Shown piece by piece: positions 1 through 9,800 of a DNA stretch of 64,000 nt; the stretch's first letter is position 1, and each line of letters starts with the position of its first letter. The position numbers were made by a program, and so were the translations under genes. The notes under the pieces were generated by a model, which was given only the letters and a program-made list of their open reading frames with translations, was not told the DNA's origin and made no database searches. Source of the DNA: Peromyscus leucopus (taxonomy: Eukaryota; Chordata; Mammalia; Rodentia; Cricetidae); contig NC_051082.1 of NCBI RefSeq assembly GCF_004664715.2, positions 6,377,848-6,441,847 on the forward strand, written 5' to 3'.

Positions 1-456
1 TGGTTTAAAAGTAGAGTCAATAATTTACATTTTTATCCTATCATTTATATATCCCCCTTTTTCTTTTCAGAACATGATCTCTGAACCTGATCTCCTTTGT
101 TCAGCTTTTTTCCTGACCATCACCATTAACAATTTGTAACCAAACCCCCTAAATAATGACAGATATCCATAACCCACTGAATGACCAAAAACCACCCATC
201 CCACCTATGGGAATGTGGGTGTCATGTTCTTAAAATTGCTTCTTATTTTGTGGGGGGGGTAATGGCATCTTTAGGTGACCCTGTCTGGAAAGACAAAAAT
301 AAAACCCTGCCCCCAACCCTACCTTTGGGGAGTTTTCCTTTTGGCAAGTTATATCAGATCAAATGAAAAGCATTTGCTAGTCTTATAAGTTAGTTTAGAT
401 TGAATGGTCATGCTGTTTGATGAACTATCACCTCTTTTAAACAAGAAGTCTCTCTT

Positions 457-608
457 GGCTGGCCGGTGGTGGTGCTCGCCTTTAATCCCAGTACTTGGGA
501 GGCAGAGGCAGGCATATCTCTGTGAGTTTGAGGCCAGCCTGGGCTACAGAGTGAGTTCCAGGACAGGCACCAAAACTACATGGAGAAACCCTGTCTCAGA
601 AATAAAAA
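457..608 (+). repeat. B1 SINE inside ERV copy 1
   Basis: A B1 body with the cctttaatcccag box and an A-rich tail, flanked by a 14-bp target duplication (AAGAAGTCTCTCTT at 443-456 and 609-622). The same B1 with the same duplication lies at the matching place in ERV copy 2 (41631-41782). Confidence 0.93.
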
Positions 609-1008
609 AAGAAGTCTCTCTTGTTCAAATGTAATCTTTATCAATTTTGATGCCATCCTTATTTTTGTTCTCCTGAGAAAACAAAAGTAAAACCTCTTCC
701 CCAATATAACTCATATTCTGGTTTCATTTTGGGGTTAGTAACTCTTTAAAGTATATAGGATGGTTTAATTCAGCAGTTTTTTTTCTATTATCCAATGTCT
801 GTCCACAGCTGTCTATTCATTCTCATTAACATTTAGAAAAGTTAAAGTTAATAAAGCATTGTGCGATCTATTTATGCAGGTCTTTATTACATTCTTTTTA
901 TTAAGCATATCTTTTAGAGTTCAATTAGATTCTTCTATAACTGCTTGCCATGTAGGATTTTGTGGTATACCTGTAATACGTTTTATTTTGTAATATGCAA
1001 AAAACTGT

Positions 1009-1485
1009 TTAGTTTTTTCTAGAGACATATGCTGGAGCATTGTCAGTCTTAATTTGTACAGGTATTCCCATGATTGTCATAACTTCTAATAAATGTGTGA
1101 TTACACAATCAGCCTTTTCAAACTCATAGGATTTTCCTTTTGAAATCCTGAATAAGTATGTATGGTATGGAGTACATCTTTTAATTTCCCAAACTCTCCA
1201 AAATGAAATACACCTATTTGCCAAATTTCATTTACCCTTTTGGTTAGTTTGCAGAGAGTAGAGTTTGGTAATAAAAAAAATAGTAGGACATTTCATTCTA
1301 ATGTACATGACTTGTTGCCAAGTGGTGGAAAAAAATTGTTTCAAGCCCTTGCTCTTGACATTGTGTTTCTTATGAAATTCTGAAGCTTCTAGCACATTTC
1401 CTACCAATAGTTGATCAGTTTCATCATTATCTTGTGCTAGGGGACCTGGTGGACCAGTGTGGGATATGATATATATTGTATACAA
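1009..1485 (-). pseudogene. ERV integrase and preceding RNase H end, fragments
   Basis: Two open stretches on the minus strand. 1228-1485 holds an RNase H C-terminal type segment and a His-x3-His half of an integrase zinc-binding domain. 1009-1224 holds an integrase core segment with the [10 protein letters not shown] site that carries the second catalytic Asp. Stops separate them, and the third acidic residue is not in either open frame. The amino-acid sequence of 1009-1224 is identical to that of 41015-41230 in copy 2. Not functional as seen. Confidence 0.8.
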
Positions 1486-1715
1486 GGGATGATTTTTAAT
1501 TCTGGTTATCTTGTAACTGAATAAACAACAAAATCAATTATGAATCATCTGGAATAAATTTAGCAATTTAATATGTAAAACAACTCTTTCTTTTTTTATT
1601 GTTATTATTTATTCTTTTTTATTGTTAGATTTTTTCTTTTATTTATTTTATTTTACAATACTATTCAGTTCTACATAACTTTTGGCTAAGATCAAGTGTA
1701 AAAAACAACTCTTTC

Positions 1716-2045
1716 TTAATATTGAGAGTCAATAACTATATTAAGATGTTCTGGAAATCTATTAATACCTGATTTGTTTGGACCAATCTGGAACATAAGG
1801 GCTACAGATATTGGTTTTCCCTGTACAATGTGAGAAAAGATCCAGTTAGCTGTCTTTATAAAATGAATTCTCTTACGTTTGGAATATTTATTGCTAGTCT
1901 CTCCCAAAAAATTACTGTAAGCTCTTTGCCAATGTTCATTTTCCGTCCATGAAGAGGAAATTTCCACAATAATAAAAGGTACTATAATTTCTGCTGGGGC
2001 CATTCCTGCCAATTGACAAAGCCTCAATTTTCCTTTTAGATTCAA
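1716..2045 (-). pseudogene. ERV RNase H region, fragment
   Basis: A 109-codon open stretch with an ANWIF / [10 protein letters not shown] segment and a C-terminal NIVIDSQY, resembling a retroviral RNase H around its catalytic Asp. The first acidic site reads QIGPNKSG and lacks the expected Asp. It is almost identical to 40199-40528. Domain assignment is by motif only. Confidence 0.65.
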
Positions 2046-3825
2046 CTCAGAAATCTTTTCTACATAGGTCTTTAATGTTTTACTCTGTTTGTGTGTTAAA
2101 AATACCCATTATAAGATATTATCTTCTCCCTGTATTTACCTTCCTATTGGAGAATGCAGGGAAGATTGAATAACCAGAGTACAATTAAGCTCTGGATCCA
2201 GACAATCCATATGTGCATCCTATAATTTCTTTTCTGCCAAATATAATTCTCTCTGCCTCAGCTTATTATTTTCTTGGATGCTGGGAGCAATCCCTGGTGG
2301 TGGATGCGTCCTGCAGAGGATGTAAGAAATGAGCCAGGCCATGGTGGTCACAATAATCTTGCAGCCTGACTGATTAGCAGCCAGAGTGTTTATTTATACA
2401 GAATTTAGTTAGCAGGAATACATTCTTGATGTTCCAAAACATAGATCATATTATTTTTGTTTTGTGTCATGTGTTTCACTTCCTTTTGCTCATCTTTTAG
2501 TCATCATTAATAAACTATGACAGAACAGAGTTATCATTTCCAATAATTTTCCCTCAAGTTTTGACATCATTAATAAACAGTTATCATTCTCACTCATAAA
2601 AACCATAACCCAATTTTTGAGAATCTAGGGGCATATGACAGCCTGTTCTCAGGCTGGTTGTTTTGGTTGCTTCAAGGACACTAGACCAAAACAAAATCTT
2701 CAACCACCCTGGGCATTTTGCCATGTCTCAGGCAGTGTATTACTAATTCTTAGTGGTCAGAGTGCTCAGGGAAAATCCTCAGGCTAAAGCTGCTGCTGTT
2801 TTTATTCAAATCCTGGCATAATACAATGTTTATATTTTATATCGTTATAGAATTTGGCATTCTGTTGTTCCTTGACATTATAGTGGCTCTAACTTTTAAG
2901 AGAGGGAGGTCCTGACTTCTTATACTTTTATCATCTTTCCACTCCATACTTTGCTCATCAGTATGTCTCTATGTAGGGCAGAGATGTACGCCACATAATT
3001 GTCTGAGTGTACAGTGGGAAGAGGCTTGTAATCTGAGCTGTGGCCAACTCCTCTAGCCCACCAGATCTTGTTGGCCTTTTTAATTTTACTTAGTTTTGAA
3101 TATATTGTTCCAGTATAAGTACAGGGACAGATGTTTCAATAATGTCTCATAGCCACATGAAGAGACCTCTGGCTTCTTTATGTGTCACAACCTCCAAGGC
3201 AGAAGGAAGTCCTTCAAGTAGACAAGGATATCTCCCTCAAAGTGGTGGTGGTGGTGGGGGGAATAGTATGTTCAGGAATTTCCTGGGTAAGCTTAGAAGC
3301 AGCATTCCTAGGAGAAGGCATAAATGATTCATAAGGTATTTCAATCAATCTAATATCCCAAATTGTACAAATATTAAAAGTGCCCCAAGTATGTAACAGG
3401 TGGAGATGAAAACCAAAGGTGGCATGGCAGCCATCATGTGGCTCAGCTCTGCTGGATCGTTGTCAAGCAACTGTGTTGCCTTTATGACTTCTGCCATTCT
3501 TTCAGATGTGGCTGTGCCACTTGGACTATTTAAGTCTTTGTCACCTTGTCAGGTTTGAAATAAATTAGTTAATTCTTGAGTTGTTAATCCAATTATTGCT
3601 GTAGCCAGGTAATGTCACCAAGCTAAGACTAAGAGTCTGCCATTGATCTCTACTGATTAGTACCTTTTGGGGTTAAATTTTTTTGTAAACCTGTTTTATA
3701 TCCTAGGTAATTAATAGTGTGCCCTCTTTATATTTTTGGGAGCAATTTGTAATCCCCAACAAGGTAAAGTTTTCTTTACTTCTTCAAACATTTTCTCTAA
3801 GGTATCTATTTTGAATCCCCTAGTA

Positions 3826-4171
3826 AGATATCATCCATATAATGGTAAATTCTTGATGGAGGAAACTGATTATGAAATATTTCCAATGACAGTCATCATA
3901 AATATTGGTACAGGTTAGGTCAGTTTAGCATCCCTTTTGGGAGAACTTTCCACTGATATCTTTTAATGGGCTGGAAATTATTATAAGTAGGCAATGTGAA
4001 GGCAAATTTTTCTCTATCCTGCTCTTGTAAAGGTATAGTGAAGAAACAGTCTTTTAAATCAATCACTATAATAGACCATCCTTGAGGTAACAGAGAAGGC
4101 AAAGGAATTCCAGGCTGTAGAGAGCTTATCAGCTGAATTACTTCATTTTTGGTTCTCAAATCTATTAGCAT
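3826..4171 (-). pseudogene. ERV reverse transcriptase, fragment
   Basis: 3920-4171 encodes an RT palm segment with [13 protein letters not shown] (motif A, catalytic Asp) and ends at a stop. The YMDD box (motif C) follows at 3830-3841 in a different frame. RT is therefore recognisable but frameshifted. The same break is found in copy 2, so it predates the duplication. Confidence 0.88.
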
Positions 4172-4559
4172 TCTCCATTTTCCAGATTTCTTCTTAATGA
4201 CAAATAAAGGAGAATTCCAAGGATTAGTTGATTCTTCAATATGTTGACTATGTAACTACACCTGTACCCATTGTTCTAAGGCCTGTAATACTTATGATGT
4301 CAAAGGCCATTGGTTCACCCAGATAGGTCTGTCTGTTAACTATTTTAAAGGTAGGGCTGTTGGTAACTTTGAAAGATCAGCATTTTTTGTTCCCGTTTAT
4401 GAACAACCTAAATATTCAGTGACTGATCTTCACAACACTTTTTAATATTTGTCCCAGAAACATTTGTTAGTTTATGATTTGTTCCTGAGATTTGAGGAGT
4501 ATTAATCTGGGCATTTCATTGCTGTAACAAATTACATCCCCATAAATCTTTTGCTATGT

Positions 4560-5200
4560 TAGCCAATTATGGCTCTAATTTTCCTCTCTGTCCTTCTGGC
4601 ATATCTTGACTTTATTTTACCTGAGATAAAGTTCCAATCCCCAAAAGCTGAACATTTACCTCCTGAAGAGGCCAATTTTGATGCCAAGATTTTGGTGTCA
4701 TTATTGTTATATCTGCCCCTGGTGTCTACAAGACCCTCAATTACAATGTCATTTGTTCATATTTTTAACTTTGGTCTTGATCATGTAAAGAAGTTTGCCA
4801 AAATATTTGCTTTATGGTTTTACCTGGAATTTTTGTTCTATCTTCTAAAGTTGTTATTTAATCCAGAGCAGTATTTTTTTTTTTACAATAGTCATTATGA
4901 ATTTAATTTGCTCTGGGAAGAGTTTCCACAAGTTAATGGGGAATGCCTAAACCAAATTTGACATGAGGGTCCACAAGCATCCCTCCTCCAAGATTTTTCC
5001 AATGGCCTTGTTGATTTGCATTTATTGTTCCAGGTTCTGCCTTTGCTTTATCTTCTCCACAAAGCAGAGACTTTTTCTTTGGATTATTCCTAGAAAAATC
5101 ATTGTTTCTAGGAATTCCCTATCTACAATCCCTTTTTAGGTGAACTTGTTTAGCACAATTAAAGCATCTGACATTTTGATTATTCTTCAAGCCTCTAGAA
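4560..5200 (-). pseudogene. ERV nucleocapsid zinc knuckle and protease, fragments
   Basis: Around 5128-5169 the minus strand encodes a single CX2CX4HX4C zinc knuckle ([14 protein letters not shown]). Near 4700-4735 a retroviral aspartic-protease active-site segment is split by an extra base directly after Asp-Thr. The same extra base is present in copy 2. Confidence 0.7.
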
Positions 5201-5399
5201 ATCATCTCTCCTATCAAGTATCAACATAAGATTCAATATTGATTGTATCTTTGATCCATTCCTCTGTGGGTGCTGTTCTTGCCTTTAAAGGCCTAATTAC
5301 TCTTTTACATTGTGAATTAGCATTTTCACATGCAATGATTTAATTATTATTTATCTAGCTTATGGATTTGGTATCATTCTATTTTCAGATGAAGTCAAT

Positions 5400-6218
5400 C
5401 CTCGTGAAAAATTAGTGAACTTTTCTTTTGGGCCCTGTATACCTTTAGTAGTAAATGACACAGTTTTCTTTCCAAGTTCTTCAACTCTGTCACAAGCATT
5501 CAAAGCTGCTTCATGCCATAGAGCCAAGATATGGTCATCATATATAGACTGTCTTTATACATCAGCATAATCACCCTCTCCAAGCAGCTGGCCTTGGGAA
5601 ATTTCTACACCCCAGTCCCTACTTCATTGTTCCATGGCCTCAACCTTATCTTCCCACTAGGTCTTTCACTGTAATTGAGGACCAGGTTCCAATACTGTTA
5701 GAACCAAGTCTTTCCATTTTTGTGGGATAATACTGTTACTAGTTGACCATGAATTTAACATCTGACTCACAAAAGGAGAATGCTACCATATGAGACTATC
5801 TCTTCCTTAAATCTCCTCAAACCTAACATTTCCACAGGAATCCAGTCAGCTCTTACACAGCCTTGGGGATTCCTGTCATTTGACAGTTCTTCCTGTTTGG
5901 TGACTGGATAAATTAAGGTTGAGTTTTTTGATAACCTTGGGCTGTTTCTTTCTAATTTCATAATGTGATGGTAATATTGGTTCTCTCTTAAATTCCTCTG
6001 TCTTTGTCTGAATATCTCTATGATCTGTTTAAATGAGTTTTTCCTAAGTCTTCTAACTTATTACTCAAAATTGCATTTTTTTCTTTAGTAAGTAGTTGTA
6101 AGGCTTGCAAATTACCAGTCAATTTCTGATATTTGGTCTTGATATCAACTAACTTTTTTAGGGATAAAGCAAGAATTACTAAGCTGATAATGCTTATATT
6201 TAACATTATGTAAATCAC
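5400..6218 (-). pseudogene. ERV gag, fragments
   Basis: 6018-6218 starts with a hydrophobic stretch ([16 protein letters not shown]) at the presumed Gag N-terminus; a hydrophobic leader is also found on IAP-type Gag. 5767-5961 is a second open piece. Around 5410-5460 a segment has the spacing of a capsid major homology region (QGPKE...F..GL). Stops separate the pieces. Confidence 0.65.
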
Positions 6219-6242
6219 AGTTAAGTTAATTACCCCTCATTT

Positions 6243-6742
6243 NNNNNNNNNNNNNNNNNNNNNNNNNNNNNNNNNNNNNNNNNNNNNNNNNNNNNNNNNN
6301 NNNNNNNNNNNNNNNNNNNNNNNNNNNNNNNNNNNNNNNNNNNNNNNNNNNNNNNNNNNNNNNNNNNNNNNNNNNNNNNNNNNNNNNNNNNNNNNNNNNN
6401 NNNNNNNNNNNNNNNNNNNNNNNNNNNNNNNNNNNNNNNNNNNNNNNNNNNNNNNNNNNNNNNNNNNNNNNNNNNNNNNNNNNNNNNNNNNNNNNNNNNN
6501 NNNNNNNNNNNNNNNNNNNNNNNNNNNNNNNNNNNNNNNNNNNNNNNNNNNNNNNNNNNNNNNNNNNNNNNNNNNNNNNNNNNNNNNNNNNNNNNNNNNN
6601 NNNNNNNNNNNNNNNNNNNNNNNNNNNNNNNNNNNNNNNNNNNNNNNNNNNNNNNNNNNNNNNNNNNNNNNNNNNNNNNNNNNNNNNNNNNNNNNNNNNN
6701 NNNNNNNNNNNNNNNNNNNNNNNNNNNNNNNNNNNNNNNNNN
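6243..6742. other. Assembly gap of exactly 500 N
   Basis: Placeholder gap of unknown true size between ERV copy 1 and exon 4 of gene A. It cuts the C-terminus of gene A, and it makes the order and orientation of 1-6242 relative to the array uncertain. Confidence 0.99.
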
Positions 6743-6825
6743 AATGCCTTCATTCTCCTTGGAGAAGCAGATGGCAGCCTGGCGGTCACAGTTGCAGATC
6801 AAATCCTCACAGGTACTGTTTTCCT
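6743..6825 (-). CDS. Gene A exon 4, partial
   Basis: Acceptor TTTCTCTCCAG before AGGAAAACAG. Encodes [20 protein letters not shown] and a few more residues, with Cys91, 96, 98, 105 and catalytic-partner Asp99, plus an N-S-T glycosylation sequon. The last six codons before the gap (KENEGI) depart from the family's usual xxPYNK and may reflect contig-end sequence. Confidence 0.85.
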
Positions 6826-9800
6826 CTGGAGAGAAACAAGAGGTTGAGTGGAGCCCATGACCCTCTTTGCTCACTATGATTTATAACCAAAAGAAACCGG
6901 TGACCCTCCCATTGGTGCAGACTCAGGCTTGAGAGACAAAGCACACAAAAGGACATTGGGTTGTCCAAATTGTGGCAACAAACTTATAATAAAATCATTA
7001 GCTGTTGTGGGCTGGGGAGATGGCACAGTTGGTAAAGCAGGTGTCATACAATCATGAGGGCCTGACCTAGGATGCACAGAGACCATGGAAAAAGCAAGGA
7101 ATGTTTGGGGCATCTGTAACTCTATTGGAAAGTGAGGAGCATGTATCTCCAAAACTTGTTGCTCAGTCAGGCTGTCAAAAGGTGAGTGTCGTGTTTAGTG
7201 AGCAAGAGAGATCCAGGCTCTAAAGACATGGTAGACATGGGATGCCAACTCATTCCTGTACATAAAAATCACTAAAAATGGATATTTAATCCTAAAACCC
7301 AGAAAACTACAAATAACAACTACCACTTCTAAAAGTATATGATTTAAGCTAAGCCTCATTCTTCCACCTCCCAAGTGCTGGGATTACAGGTGTGCACTAA
7401 CACACTCAATTCATGGGATCTGGAGGTGGAACCCAGGGCTCTGTGCATGCTAGGCAAGCACTCTAGCAACTGAGCCCTCTAAATCCTCACCTGTAAAATG
7501 GAAATGATAAACCTTGCCCTGCATAAGTATTTAGCCCAATATCTAGCTTATAGCCAATCATGCAGCTCTCAATTGTTTAGTCAATGTGGAATCAGTATAA
7601 CACAGCAGCTAACAGGACAGGCAAGAAGGCTCAGGGAATAAAGGCACTTGCTGCCAGGTCTGAACCTGAGTTCCATCCTCAGGACTCACATGGTCGAAGG
7701 AGAGAAGAATCTCCTGCATGTTGTGCTCAGACCTGCACCCCTGAGTTTGGCACAGGCATGCCTCCTCCATAAATACATAAATCCTTGAAATGTTTTTAAA
7801 CAGAGGCTTTGGGATGATGTAGATCTGTTTCCAGAACCAAATGTCATCACTTCTGGGCTGGGAGACCTTGGGCAAGTGATGCTGCCTTCCTCATGTTCCT
7901 CATCAGTGACCTCATCTATATTTTAGTGTCTACCTGAAAAAGATGTTGTGAGGTCACATGAGACCTAGGAAATAACCATTAAATGGTGACTGTCCTTGTT
8001 ACTTCTGTGACCCTTACAAACCTGCCCGGGGTGTTGCACGAATTTCACATGGTCAGACTGTAGAGCAAGAGACTCTTAATCTCAGGATCTTTGGTTCAAG
8101 CCCCACACTGGGAGCCAGATGATGCATGAATTTTAAATGGTCTTATACTAAAAACCTAGAGCCAGATATTTGGGTAAATGCTGAAAGATCAGAGAGATAA
8201 AGGATCAAGATAAAGGATCAAGTGACTAGAAAAACTTCTCACCACTACTGAATCCTCAGGATGAATGGAAGGTGAGATCCTATCTCCATGAATCCTCTGA
8301 CTAAAAGTCTCTGAGTCCTCAGCTGAGAATCTTGCTCTACTCCCTGTCTCCCCATACCTTATATGCCTTTCTCTGCCAAGGCATTCCACTTCCTCCCTAG
8401 TTCTAAGATTAATGGTGTGTGTGTGCTTCCCAAATACTGGTAGCAAAGGCATGAGTTCTCAAGTGCTGGGATTAAAGGCGTGTGCCATCACTGTCTGGCT
8501 CTGTTTCTCTCCTAGACTTAATCAATCTCATGTAGTCCAGGGTGGCTTTGAACTCACAGAGATACTGTGCCTCCTGAGTGGTAAGATTAAGATGTGTGCC
8601 ACCACTGCTGGACCTCTATGTTTAATCTACTGGCTGGTTCTGTCCTCTGATCTTTAGGCAAGCTTTGTTTGATACACAATATATCACCACACCAGGGCTG
8701 TGGGAATGTGGAGCAATGATAACTAGTGCATAACAGATCAACCCTCCAGACCCACCTGATGGGGAGCCCCACCTGATGGGGAGCCCTACCTGGCAAAACA
8801 ACCAGTTGTTTCTGACTGTAATTTCTCTCATGCGCCACTACATTTCCCCATTAAGAACTGCTATGGGTGTTTTCCCATTGCTTGTTTGTTTATTCCATCT
8901 TTGGGCACATTTATAGCTTTGGATCTTCTGGAGGATAATTTCTGTTTAGGCTGTATAATTTTGATGTATAGAAACAATACTAGGATTTTTTTTACCTTAC
9001 TCAGACTGACATAGAATTCTCAATCACAAAGATAGCCTTGTACACAGACAGCTAATTTTGAACTTCAGAACAAATTCAAAGCAGACTAAACTGCCCCTGC
9101 AGAAAATACTCAAAGACAAATTGCCAGGTGTTGTCATTGCTAAATCTTGGCCAGTCTGTTTACATTAACACTTAGCTCCTTGCAGTAGTTCTTTTTCTAC
9201 ACGGACACTGACATCTCAAGGTTCAGCCAATTGTTTACTGTCTGGATCCCTCACTAACTTAGAGCTATGTGCATGGGTCAGTGTGACATCACTAGCCTAA
9301 GAGAAACTATGTGACTTATCTTGTGTTGTGAGAATGGGTAGGCCCTGAAAATGTAACTTATAATTGTCCAGAGCTTGGCTGTGAGGCAGCAGCTGTGGTG
9401 TGGAGAGAGACAGCTGTGTAGAGCTGGGTGAAGGAGCTGTTGCCATGGAGGAAGAACTGTGTGAAGGAACTGTGGAAAGAGCAGCTGTGAGTGAGGGTGT
9501 GTGTGGTGGGGGGTAGAAGGAGCTAAGGAGAGAACATGAATAGCAGGGCGGAAGAGAGAGAGCAAGAGAGACTTACAGAGATAAAAGGGGATTGTGTAAG
9601 TGTGTGTAGAAAATGGAGCTGTATATATAGAGATGTAACTGTGTGGAGACAGATTTTTCAGAGAGAGGTTTTTAAGAGAGAAGATTTCTTTTCTTTCTTT
9701 TTTAAATATTTATTTATTTTATGTACATGAATGACCTGTCTTCATGCACACCAGAGGAGGGAATTGGATCCTATTACAGATGATTGTGAGCCACCTTATG

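Larger units (their letters stand above)
1..6242 (-). mobile_element. Env-less betaretrovirus-like ERV, internal region (inverted copy 1)
   Basis: On the minus strand this block reads gag, protease, RT, RNase H, integrase and 3' non-coding sequence, all broken by stops and frameshifts. No env is seen after integrase. It is the reverse complement of 36003-42238: positions 1-180 match 42238 downward without a difference that I found, and elsewhere only scattered single-base differences appear. It runs off the window at the left and into a gap at the right, so no LTR or target duplication is visible for this copy. Class II assignment rests on the integrase and RT motifs and on its similarity to the LTR-flanked copy at 34.6-43.6 kb. 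Confidence 0.9.

Noticed and set aside
4569..4961. 130-codon hydrophobic frame, also at 37356-37676 on the other strand
   Set aside because: It is antisense to the ERV protease/nucleocapsid region and occurs in both ERV copies only because they are duplicates.
1..6242. Independent second insertion of the same ERV family
   Set aside because: The shared B1 with an identical target duplication and shared frameshifts require duplication of one provirus (or duplicate assembly), not a second integration.
6226..6874. Long open frames spanning 6243-6742 and 31743-32242
   Set aside because: They are made of N translated as X across assembly gaps.
8053..8117. Functional tRNA-Lys gene
   Set aside because: The acceptor 5' strand and part of the D arm are missing and a 3' CCA is present, so it is a copied primer at an LTR edge.
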